Assembly (NCBI RefSeq): GCF_022179285.1
Contig: NZ_BPQO01000001.1
Location: forward strand, 310,001-374,000
Reading direction: 5' to 3'
DNA from: Methylobacterium hispanicum
Lineage (GTDB): Bacteria; Pseudomonadota; Alphaproteobacteria; Rhizobiales; Beijerinckiaceae
Length of the DNA stretch: 64,000 nt
Positions 56,922 through 64,000 of the stretch are shown here, piece by piece. Under the pieces are notes generated by a model. That model did not search any database. It was not told the origin of the DNA and was given only the letters and a program-made list of their open reading frames with translations. How positions within the stretch are numbered: position 1 is the stretch's first letter; every line of letters starts with the position of its first letter. The position numbers were made by a program, and so were the translations under genes.

Positions 56922-57697
56922 TGGACCAGCCCGCCCCGACGCCGCCCCCCTCACGACCGGAGACCTCGACGATGCCCAGCCCGGCCGAACCGCGACCCGG
57001 CCTGCACGCGGCGATCATCATGGATGGCAACGGGCGCTGGGCGACGGCGCGCGGCCTGCCGCGCTTCGCCGGGCATCGCCGCGGGGTCGAGGCGATCCGG
57101 GCCACCGCCGAGGCCTGCCCCGACCTCGGCATCGGCACGCTGACCCTCTACGCCTTCTCCAGCGACAACTGGCAGCGCCCGGCCGACGAGGTCGGCGCGC
57201 TGATGCGGCTGCTGCGCTCCTACCTGCGCAACGAGACCGCGCACCTCGCCCGCACCGGCACCCGGCTCAGCGTGATCGGCCGGCGCGACCGCCTCCCGAA
57301 CGGCATCCCGGAGGCGATCGGGGCGGCCGAGGCCGCCACCGCGGCCGGCACGCGGCTCCACCTGCGCATCGCGGTCGATTACTCGGCCCGCGACGCGATC
57401 ATCGCGGCCGCCGCGCGCCTTGCCGACCCGGCGACCTCCCGGGAGGCCTTCGGCCGCATGGTGGCGGGCGAGATGCACGGCTCGCCGGTCGACGTGGACC
57501 TCCTGATCCGCACCGGCGGCGAGAAGCGGCTCTCGGACTTCCTGCTCTGGGAGGCTGCCTACGCCGAGCTGCACTTCACCGACCGGATGTGGCCGGATTT
57601 CGGGCGGCCCGACCTCGCCGAGGCGGTCGCCGAGTTCGCCCGGCGCGACCGCCGCTACGGCGGCCTCAACCCGCCCAAGGTCTCGGCCGCGGCCTGA
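56921..57697 (+). CDS. uppS: Cis-prenyltransferase (UppS family)
   Basis: Encodes 258 aa. Family signatures: [20 protein letters not shown] with catalytic Asp 35, [26 protein letters not shown], and the C-terminal [20 protein letters not shown] with [14 protein letters not shown]. The RTSGE Ser is Gly and the SNFLLW Asn is Asp. It makes long-chain Z-polyprenyl diphosphates, for undecaprenyl phosphate or another carrier. It sits in an operon with a regulator and a membrane protein rather than beside cdsA and dxr, so it may be a second, conditional paralogue. The N-terminal 25 residues are Pro-rich; ATG 56972 is an alternative start. Confidence 0.9.
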   Translation: MDQPAPTPPPSRPETSTMPSPAEPRPGLHAAIIMDGNGRWATARGLPRFAGHRRGVEAIRATAEACPDLGIGTLTLYAFSSDNWQRPADEVGALMRLLRSYLRNETAHLARTGTRLSVIGRRDRLPNGIPEAIGAAEAATAAGTRLHLRIAVDYSARDAIIAAAARLADPATSREAFGRMVAGEMHGSPVDVDLLIRTGGEKRLSDFLLWEAAYAELHFTDRMWPDFGRPDLAEAVAEFARRDRRYGGLNPPKVSAAA

Positions 57698-57778
57698 GAC
57701 GGCCAGCCGCGCGATCGCCCGGGGAGGCGGGGTTCCCCTCTCCCCCTCGTCGGCGCGCGGGCCGGCCCCAGGCGTGCG

Positions 57779-59029
57779 TCAGCCGGCGACGAACAGGCCG
57801 GCGATCGCCGCGCTCGTCAGGTTCGAGAGGCTGCCGGCCAGGATGGCGCGCAGCCCGTAGCGGGCCAGCTCGGGCCGCCGCTCGGGCACGAGGCTCGCGA
57901 AGCTCGCGAGCTGGATGGCGATCGAGGCGAGGTTGGCGAAGCCGCAGAGCGCGAAGCAGACGATGGCGGTGCTGCGCGGGTCGAGCCGGCCGGCTTTCAG
58001 GGTCGGCGAGAGGTCGGCGTAGGCCAGGAACTCGTTGAAGGCGAATTTCTGCCCGATCGCGCCGCCGACGAGCGCGGCCTCGCTCCAGGGCACGCCGAGC
58101 AGCCAGGCGAAGGGGCTGAGGACGGCGCCCAGCACGCCCTCGATCGAGATCTGCGGGTAGCCCGCGAAACCGCCGAGCCAGCCCAGCAGGCCGTTCGCCA
58201 GGGCGATCAGGCCCACGAAGGCGATCAGCATGGCGCCGACCGAGACCGCCACCGCCAGCCCCTTCTGGGTGCCGTCCGCGGCGGCCTCGATCAGGTTGGC
58301 GGCCCGCCGCTCGCCGAAGGTGACGCGGGTCGTGGTGATGCGGGTGGGCTCCACCGTGGGCATCAGGATCTTGGCATAGAGCAGGCCGCCCGGGATCGCC
58401 ATCGCGGAGGCCGCGAGCAGGTAGGTCATCGGCACGCCGAGCGCGGCGTAGCCGGCCAGGATCGAGCCCGCCGTCGAGGCGGCCCCGCTCGTCATCACGG
58501 CGAAGAGCTCGGCCCCCGTGAGCAGCGCAAGGAACGGCCGCAGCGCCACGGCGATCTCGCTCTGGCCGATCGCGACCGTGATCACCGCCGCGAAGGACTC
58601 GATCGGCGAGGTGCCGAGGACACGCCGGAGCCCCGCACCGAGCCCGCGCGCCATCAGCTGCATCACGCCGAGATGATAGAGCACGCCGATGAGCGCCGAG
58701 ACGTAGAGGATCTGCGGCAGCACGCGCAGCGCCAGGACGAAGCCGGAGCCGCCGAACAGCTCGAACATCCTCGGCTCGACGAGGCCGCCGAACAGGAAGG
58801 CGGTGCCGCGGTCGCCGTAGGCCAGCACCGCCTGCACCACGCCCGCCGCGAGCGCCAGCGCGGCCTGGCCCGCCGGCACGAACAGCACCAGCGCGCCGAG
58901 CCCGACCTGCAGCGCGAGCGCCGGGAGCACCACCCGGAGGCGGATGGCCCGCCGGTTGCTCGAGAGCAGCACGGCGATGCCGAGCAGGAGCAGGATGCTG
59001 GCGGCGGCGTGGATCAGGCGATCGATCAT
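57779..59029 (-). CDS. Concentrative nucleoside transporter (NupC/CNT family)
   Basis: Encodes 416 aa, standard CNT length. Signatures: FLFGGLVEPRMFELFGGSGF, LRVLPQILYVSALIGVLYHL, VAIGQSEIAVALRPFL, MTSGAASTAGSILAGYAAL, GVPWSEAALVGGAIGQKFAF, NEFLAYADLSPTL and ALCGFANLASIAIQ. It imports nucleosides with H+ or Na+ across the inner membrane. Start ATG 59029. Convergent with the UppS-like gene. No nucleoside catabolic genes are nearby. Confidence 0.94.
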   Translation of the reverse strand: MIDRLIHAAASILLLLGIAVLLSSNRRAIRLRVVLPALALQVGLGALVLFVPAGQAALALAAGVVQAVLAYGDRGTAFLFGGLVEPRMFELFGGSGFVLALRVLPQILYVSALIGVLYHLGVMQLMARGLGAGLRRVLGTSPIESFAAVITVAIGQSEIAVALRPFLALLTGAELFAVMTSGAASTAGSILAGYAALGVPMTYLLAASAMAIPGGLLYAKILMPTVEPTRITTTRVTFGERRAANLIEAAADGTQKGLAVAVSVGAMLIAFVGLIALANGLLGWLGGFAGYPQISIEGVLGAVLSPFAWLLGVPWSEAALVGGAIGQKFAFNEFLAYADLSPTLKAGRLDPRSTAIVCFALCGFANLASIAIQLASFASLVPERRPELARYGLRAILAGSLSNLTSAAIAGLFVAG

Positions 59030-59201
59030 CGGGAACGCGGGGAAGCGGGCGGCCGGAACCTTGGCCGGTCCTGCCCGTCTTGGAAAGCTCGGGCCGGGCC
59101 TCGGCGGTCCTTTCCGCGGCTCTCGGGCATCGGCGGGTGGATATGCCGTCCGCGCGTCCTAGAACGCCCTCCATCTCCCGAGCGGCGAAGGGACGGACGT
59201 C

Positions 59202-60083
59202 ATGGCGAGCTTGCGCGCGCATCTCGGGGCCTGGATGGTACGGCGGAACGTCCGCAACCGCCTCGGCGCGATGGAGGACGTCGGCCGGATCCGCGCCGTG
59301 CTCAACGGCGCCACCTTTCCGGACCCGCCGGGCGTCCGCTACGAGGCGGGCCGCCTCGGCGGTGTGCCGGGCGAGTGGGTGCGCCCGGCGTCGGGCCACG
59401 GGGCGCGGCTGCTCTACCTGCACGGGGGCGGATTCGTGGCCTGCTCGGCCAAGACCCATCGGCCGGTCACGGGCGGCCTGGCCCGGCGCGGCCTCACGCT
59501 CTTCGTGCCCGATTACCGGCTCGCCCCGGAACATCCCTTCCCGGCCCCGCTCGAGGACGCGCTTGCGGCCTGGACGGCCTTCGCGGCCGAGGGGCCGGCG
59601 GTGATCGCGGGCGACTCGGCGGGCGGCAACCTCGCGCTCCTGGTGCTCCTGGCCGCCCGCGACCGCGGCCTGCCGATGCCGCGCGCCGCCGCCCTGTTCT
59701 CCCCCGCGGCGGACCTCGCCAAGACGGACGGCTCACGCATCACGAATGCCCGGCGAGACGCGATGTTCGATCCGGTCTCGGTCGCGCGGCTGCTGCCGCT
59801 CTATCTCGGCGGCGGCACCGACCCGGCCGACCCGGCGGTCTCGCCGCTGCGGGCCGACCTCGCCGGCCTGCCGCCGCTGCTGTTCCACGTGGGTGAGCGC
59901 GAGATCCTGCGCGACGATTCCGTGCTGATGGCCGAGAAGGCCCGCGCCGCCGGCGTCGAGGCCCGGGCCGAGGTCTTCCCCGTCGTGCCCCACGTCTGGC
60001 AGTTCGCGCACAGCTTCGTGCCGGAGGCGCGGCGCTCCCTGGACGAGGCGGCCGCGTTCCTGAAGCGCCACGCCGGACCTTGA
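59202..60083 (+). CDS. Alpha/beta hydrolase, hormone-sensitive lipase family
   Basis: Encodes 293 aa. Oxyanion motif LYLHGGGFVAC, nucleophile VIAGDSAGGNLALLV, acid Asp in HVGEREILRDDSVLMAEKAR and catalytic His in VFPVVPHVWQFAHSFVPEAR. It hydrolyses small esters; the physiological substrate is unknown. Start ATG 59202. Divergent from the CNT gene. Confidence 0.92.
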   Translation: MASLRAHLGAWMVRRNVRNRLGAMEDVGRIRAVLNGATFPDPPGVRYEAGRLGGVPGEWVRPASGHGARLLYLHGGGFVACSAKTHRPVTGGLARRGLTLFVPDYRLAPEHPFPAPLEDALAAWTAFAAEGPAVIAGDSAGGNLALLVLLAARDRGLPMPRAAALFSPAADLAKTDGSRITNARRDAMFDPVSVARLLPLYLGGGTDPADPAVSPLRADLAGLPPLLFHVGEREILRDDSVLMAEKARAAGVEARAEVFPVVPHVWQFAHSFVPEARRSLDEAAAFLKRHAGP

Positions 60084-60310
60084 GGCGCGACGATCGGGCG
60101 GTTCGCGGGATCCCGCGCGGGGACACGCGGGCTCCTTCGCGAGGGCGCCGTCAGGGCGCGGGGCGGCGGAGGGGCGGCGGAGGGGCGGCTTGCCGAAGCG
60201 GTGCATCGCGCGACGCGGCCGCGCCTCCTGCGGCGAAAGCCGCGCCCCCCTTCCCGCCGTGCCGGAATGGGGGGCGTGGTTCAGGCCCGCCCGGAGGGGT
60301 GTCGACCGCC

Positions 60311-60622
60311 TCAGGCCGCGGGGGCGTCCTCCTCCGGCTCCGGATCGGCCGTCCACGCGGTGGCGAAGGCGGCGAGCCGGCGCGCGTCGGGGAAGGCCAG
60401 CACCGTCACGGTCCGCTCGGTCGGCGCCGCCCCCGGATAGGGTGCGAGCGCCACGCTCACCTGCGTCAGCCGCGCCTCCGGGGCCTCCGCCGCGATCCAG
60501 GCGGCGGCCGCATCGTCCAGGCGGTCGGGCGCGGCGAGCGCCCGGGAATCGCCGCGCAGCACGATCACGTACGATCCGAGACTTGGATCCGCCTCCTGGA
60601 CCGCCTTGACGACGTCGATCAC
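60311..60622 (-). CDS. Small protein coupled to an EthD-like gene
   Basis: Encodes 103 aa from GTG 60622, overlapping the upstream EthD-like stop by four bases. It has mixed alpha/beta pattern (SLGSYVIVLRGDSRALAAPD, VSVALAPYPGAAPTERTVTV) that could be a dimeric ferredoxin-like fold like its partner, but I cannot assign a family. The coupling suggests the two proteins work together. Confidence 0.55.
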   Translation of the reverse strand: MIDVVKAVQEADPSLGSYVIVLRGDSRALAAPDRLDDAAAAWIAAEAPEARLTQVSVALAPYPGAAPTERTVTVLAFPDARRLAAFATAWTADPEPEEDAPAA

Positions 60623-60933
60623 GCGCCGCTCTCGGGGAATTCGTTGATCTGGACCTGGGCCTGACGGTCGGTGAACTTCGGGATGTCGCCGAAGATCTCG
60701 GCCCCGTGCGCGGCGGCCGCCTTCTGGAAGGCGTCGGCCGATTCCCAGGTCAGCAGGGCCATCACCTGATAGGGGGCCTCGCCCCCGTCCGGCGTCGAGA
60801 CGCCGCGCACGATCTTCGCCTCGTGCAGGCCGAAGGAGGACCAGCGCTCGCGCACCAGCGGCATGTGGTGGCCGAGATAGTAGGCCATGTCGAAGCGGCC
60901 GCCGGCCGGGTACATCACGCTCACGAGGATCAT
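60619..60933 (-). CDS. EthD family protein
   Basis: Encodes 104 aa. Family pattern: ILVSVMYPAGGRFDMAYYLG then HHMPLVRERWSSFGLHEAKI, and the C-terminal TDRQAQVQINEF. EthD-type proteins have a ferredoxin-like fold and accompany monooxygenases or cyclase-like steps; no monooxygenase is nearby. Start ATG 60933. Confidence 0.85.
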   Translation of the reverse strand: MILVSVMYPAGGRFDMAYYLGHHMPLVRERWSSFGLHEAKIVRGVSTPDGGEAPYQVMALLTWESADAFQKAAAAHGAEIFGDIPKFTDRQAQVQINEFPESGA

Positions 60934-61049
60934 CGTTTCTCTCCCGGTGCCCGTCCGGCGGGCGGTCCCCGCTGGCGGGCGCCGCCCGGTGCGGGACTTC
61001 GTGTGCCGGGCGCGGACGCGCCCGGTCTGGATCTAGGGCGGCGCGGCCC

Positions 61050-62381
61050 TCAGTGCAGCTTCACCCGCGGCTCGGTGCGCCGGGTCAGCGCCCGGGCGGC
61101 GGCGTCGAGCGCCGTCTTGACGGTGCCGTGCAGCGCCCGCTCGTGCATCTTGTAGAGCGAGCGGTACATCAGCCGGGCGAACAGCCCGGCGATGAACATG
61201 TTCTTCCCCTGGATGAAGCCCATCAGGCTGCCCACCGTGGAGTACTCGCCGAGCGAGACCAGGGAGCCGAAGTCGCGGTAGCGGAACGGCGTCAGCGGCC
61301 GCCCGGCCATCTTGGCGGGGATCTGCTTGACGAGGTAGGTCGCCTGCTGGTGGGCGGCCTGGGCGCGGGGCGGCACGGGCGTGTCGGAGCCGGCCTCCAC
61401 GAGGTAGGCGCAGTCGCCGATCGCGAAGATGTCCGGGTCGCGCGTGGTCTGGAGCGTCGGCGTCACCACGAGCTGGTTGGTGCGCGTGGTCTCGAGCCCG
61501 CCGATATCGTGCAGGAAGGGCGGCGCCTTCACGCCCGCCGCCCAGACGACCAGTTCGGAGGGGATGAAGGCGCCGTCGGCGAGCGCGACGCCGTCGGCCC
61601 GCACCTCGGTGACGCGGGCGCGCACCCGCACCTCGACGCCGATCTTGGTGAGCAACGCCATCACCTCCGCCGAGAGCCGGTGCGGCACGGCCGGGAGGAT
61701 GCGGTCGGCGGCCTCCACCAGGGTGATCTTGAGGTCCTTGTCCGGGTCGATGCGGTCGAGGCCGGTGCCGACCACGTGGCGCAGCGTGCGGTGCAGCTCG
61801 GCAGCGAGTTCCGTGCCGGTGGCGCCCGCACCGATCACCGTGACGTGGAGCTGGCCCGGCCGCACCGGGCCGGTCTGGGTGTGGGCGCGCAGCATCGCGT
61901 TGACGAGGCGCTGGTGGAAACGCACCGCCTGGGCCTGGGTGTCCAGCGCGATGGCGTGCTCGGCCACGCCCGGCGTGCCGAAATCGTTGGTGGTGGAGCC
62001 CACCGCCATCACGAGCGTGTCGTAGGGAACCGTCCGCTCGGGCGTCACCTCGCGCCCTTCCGCATCGTGGCTCGCGGCGAGCTGGACCGTGCGCGTAGCC
62101 CGGTCGAGCCCAATCATCTGGCCGATGCGGTAGCGGAAATGGTGCTGGTGGGCGTGGTGCAGGTAGTCCACCGCGTGGTGCCCGATGTCGAGGCTGCCGG
62201 CCGCCACCTCGTGCAGCAGCGGCTTCCAGATATGGGTGCGGGCCCGGTCCACCAGCGTGACGTGCGCCTTGCCCTTGCGGCCGAGCTTGTCCCCGAGCTG
62301 CGTGACGAGCTGCAGGCCGGCGGCGCCGCCTCCGACCACCACGATGCGGTGCAGGCCGCTCTCCTTCTCGGCAGGTACCAT
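61050..62381 (-). CDS. ndh: Type II NADH dehydrogenase
   Basis: Non-proton-pumping NADH:quinone oxidoreductase on the inner membrane face. It has 443 aa. FAD Rossmann motif RIVVVGGGAAGLQLVTQLGD, THIWKPLLHEVAAGSLD, NAD Rossmann motif VTVIGAGATGTELAAEL, FAD site DIFAIGDCAYLVEAG then RAQAAHQQATYL, and an amphipathic C-terminal membrane-binding region (IAGLFARLMYRSLYKMHERA). Start ATG 62381. Confidence 0.95.
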   Translation of the reverse strand: MVPAEKESGLHRIVVVGGGAAGLQLVTQLGDKLGRKGKAHVTLVDRARTHIWKPLLHEVAAGSLDIGHHAVDYLHHAHQHHFRYRIGQMIGLDRATRTVQLAASHDAEGREVTPERTVPYDTLVMAVGSTTNDFGTPGVAEHAIALDTQAQAVRFHQRLVNAMLRAHTQTGPVRPGQLHVTVIGAGATGTELAAELHRTLRHVVGTGLDRIDPDKDLKITLVEAADRILPAVPHRLSAEVMALLTKIGVEVRVRARVTEVRADGVALADGAFIPSELVVWAAGVKAPPFLHDIGGLETTRTNQLVVTPTLQTTRDPDIFAIGDCAYLVEAGSDTPVPPRAQAAHQQATYLVKQIPAKMAGRPLTPFRYRDFGSLVSLGEYSTVGSLMGFIQGKNMFIAGLFARLMYRSLYKMHERALHGTVKTALDAAARALTRRTEPRVKLH

Positions 62382-62511
62382 TCCGTCCCCTCAAGCGCTC
62401 GTCGGCCCGGCACGTCCGGCCACCGCGATCTCATCCCTGCTTACACAGGATAGGCGTCTGTATGCCAGATCTTCCCGTCACCCCGTCCGGCCTCTTGCGC
62501 GGGACGCGCGC

Positions 62512-63159
62512 TCAGGCCTGCGGCGCGCCGGGCTGGCGCAGAGGATGCGCCTCGGCGAAGGCGGGCAGCGCGAGGCAGGTCTCGGCGATGCGGGCCACGG
62601 TCGGATAGGGCTCGGTCGGCACCGAGAAGATCCTGGTGCCCACCCAGAGGCTGACGAGGCAGAGGTCGGCGTGGCTGACCTGATCGCCCTGGCAGAACCG
62701 GCCGGTGCCGGGCTCGCCGCTCAAGCGCTTCTCCAGCGTCTCCAACCCGGTGGTGAAGCTGTGGCGCACGAACTCCATCATGCGCGCCTGGGGCAGGCCG
62801 TAGGCTTCCATCAGGTAGGTGCGCACCCGCGGCACGTAGAGCGGGTGCGTGTCGCAGGCGACGACCTGGGCGAGCGAGCGCGCCCGCGCACGGGCCCGCG
62901 GGTCCTCCGGCAGCAGGCGCACGCCGCCCCGCGTTTCCTCCAGATAGTCGAGGATGGCGAGCGACTGGGTCAGCGGCGGCCCGTCCCCGTCGAAGAGCGC
63001 CGGCACCGCGCCCTGCGGGTTGATCGCCCGGAATTCCGGCCGGTGCTGGTCGCCCGCGTCGAGGTCGATGAAGGTCTCCTCGTACGGGATCTGCTTCAGC
63101 TTCAGGGCGATCCGTACCCGGAAGGCGGCGGCCGAGCGCCAGTTGCCGTACATCTTCAT
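62512..63159 (-). CDS. maiA: Maleylacetoacetate isomerase-like glutathione S-transferase
   Basis: Encodes 215 aa from ATG 63159 (an upstream frame lacks support). The zeta-class GST N-terminal motif is YGNWRSAAAFRVRIALKLKQ (SSCSxRVRIA-like, with the catalytic Ser region), then INPQGAVPALFDGDGPPLTQ and SLAILDYLEE, and the C-terminal GDQVSHADLCLV. In this class the role is isomerisation of maleylacetoacetate in tyrosine breakdown; the partner genes are not adjacent, so general GST roles remain possible. Confidence 0.88.
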   Translation of the reverse strand: MKMYGNWRSAAAFRVRIALKLKQIPYEETFIDLDAGDQHRPEFRAINPQGAVPALFDGDGPPLTQSLAILDYLEETRGGVRLLPEDPRARARARSLAQVVACDTHPLYVPRVRTYLMEAYGLPQARMMEFVRHSFTTGLETLEKRLSGEPGTGRFCQGDQVSHADLCLVSLWVGTRIFSVPTEPYPTVARIAETCLALPAFAEAHPLRQPGAPQA

Positions 63160-63374
63160 CGTGTGCCCCCATCTCGCCTGCCACCGAGCACACCCCAGAG
63201 CGGTCCGAACCGCAAGGGCCGCGCCCGTCATGATCCGGGCCTCTCCCCGGCCTGCTATCCGCCGGCTGAAAACCTGCCCGGCGCTGCGACGCGTTGCCCC
63301 GGCCGCGGCTTCCTGCAAAGACACGGGCTCAAGGACACGCTTCGGGCCCGCACGAGCCCCGATGGAGCACCGGG

Positions 63375-64000
63375 ATGCAGATCGCCACACCCTACCTGAT
63401 GTTCCTCGGCGACGTGCCGGACAAGCTGGCCGCCAAGACCGCCTACGGCATTGCCGACTGGCGTCCCGAATGGTGCGTCGGCCAGATGCGCCTGCCCGGC
63501 TGCGCGGCCGATCTCGGCATCCCGGACCTCACCCTCGACGAGGCGCTCGCCAAAGGCTGCCGGACGCTGGTGATCGGCGTGGTCAACGCGGGCGGCGTGC
63601 TGCCCGAGCACTGGGTCGCCGAGATCGTGGCCGCCCTCGATGCCGGCCTCGACGTGGCGAGCGGCCTGCACGTCCGGCTCGGCGCGGTGCCGGCGATCGC
63701 GGAAGCGGCCGAGCGCAACGGCCGCCAGCTCCACGACGTCCGCCACACCAGCGAGACCTTCGCCACCGGCAAGGGCACGCGGCGGCCGGGCCTGCGCCTG
63801 CTGACCGTCGGCACCGACTGCTCGGTCGGCAAGAAGTACACCGCGCTGGCGCTGGAGAAGGGCATGCGGGCGCGCGGCCTCGACGCGGATTTCCGCGCCA
63901 CCGGCCAGACCGGCGTGTTCATCTCCGGCCGGGGCGTGGCCATCGACGCGGTGGTGGCCGATTTCATCTCGGGCGCCGTCGAGTGGATCGCGCCGGCCGC
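63375..64000 (+). CDS. dgcN: DgcN-like (DUF1611) P-loop protein, 3' end outside window
   Basis: Starts at ATG 63375 after GGAGCACCGGG and runs off the right edge with about 208 codons present. MQIATPYLMFLGDVPDKLAA, DWRPEWCVGQMRLPGCAADL, TLVIGVVNAGGVLPEHWV and the P-loop VGTDCSVGKKYTALALEKGM match the DUF1611 family, whose DgcN members deacetylate N-acetyl-D-glutamate-type compounds in D-amino acid use. A DgcA-type epimerase would be expected just downstream. It is transcribed divergently from maiA. Confidence 0.8.
   Translation, partial: MQIATPYLMFLGDVPDKLAAKTAYGIADWRPEWCVGQMRLPGCAADLGIPDLTLDEALAKGCRTLVIGVVNAGGVLPEHWVAEIVAALDAGLDVASGLHVRLGAVPAIAEAAERNGRQLHDVRHTSETFATGKGTRRPGLRLLTVGTDCSVGKKYTALALEKGMRARGLDADFRATGQTGVFISGRGVAIDAVVADFISGAVEWIAPA

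Noticed and set aside
60164..60188. Two copies of CGGCGGAGGGG as a regulatory repeat
   Set aside because: Only two copies in a low-complexity GC-rich gap; likely chance or slippage.

Overview
The window is a very GC-rich bacterial chromosome segment whose gene content and order fit an alphaproteobacterium of the Hyphomicrobiales, most likely Methylobacteriaceae. The evidence is the glycogen/trehalose megacluster with fused GH13 enzymes, motifs of the general stress sigma factor EcfG and of alphaproteobacterial LexA, the holin-like/DUF3618/nutrient-deprivation gene set, and ycjX-ycjF. The genus is inferred; no rRNA or tRNA gene was found to anchor it.

Layout. 1-5213 holds the end of an M16 peptidase, a membrane PAS-GGDEF-EAL protein with degenerate active sites, a small coiled-coil protein and a flavin-reductase-like protein. 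5342-31610 is one alpha-glucan/trehalose block: glgP (-), a GH13 glucosidase (+), glgA (+), then seven genes on the minus strand read in the order otsA, glgX, treZ, malQ-treY fusion, GH13-glgE fusion, treS-maltokinase fusion, glgB. Together they can make glucan (GlgA/GlgB), degrade it (GlgP/GlgX/MalQ), turn glucan ends into trehalose (TreY/TreZ), turn trehalose into maltose and maltose 1-phosphate (TreS-Mak), and build glucan from maltose 1-phosphate (GlgE). OtsA adds a UDP-glucose route to trehalose 6-phosphate. No glgC or otsB is in the window.

31999-36304 is a plus-strand stress region: four small amphipathic or membrane proteins, behind an EcfG-like promoter and closed by a strong terminator, then a UV-damage endonuclease, an RBBP9-like hydrolase and a small protein. 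36374-45930 is mostly minus strand: ycjX-ycjF, a secreted protein, hisN, an AI-2E family exporter with an extra soluble tail, pxpA, pncB and a PPOX-fold protein. 46077-48211 carries a small secreted protein, the Mrp/ApbC Fe-S carrier and mobA. 48324-53896 (minus) has coaD, two cyclophilins, two small proteins and gyrA.

54030-55139 is the most intriguing short locus: two unfamiliar genes, one phage-like, behind a promoter that combines a perfect alphaproteobacterial LexA box with a perfect DnaA box. 55301-64000 holds a membrane protein/wHTH/UppS-like operon, a CNT nucleoside transporter, an alpha/beta hydrolase, an EthD-like pair, type II NADH dehydrogenase, a maleylacetoacetate isomerase-like GST and the start of a dgcN-like gene.

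Two families of palindromic repeats sit between convergent gene pairs. No CRISPR array, IS element or intact prophage was seen. The large antisense ORFs opposite most real genes are artefacts of GC-rich coding sequence.
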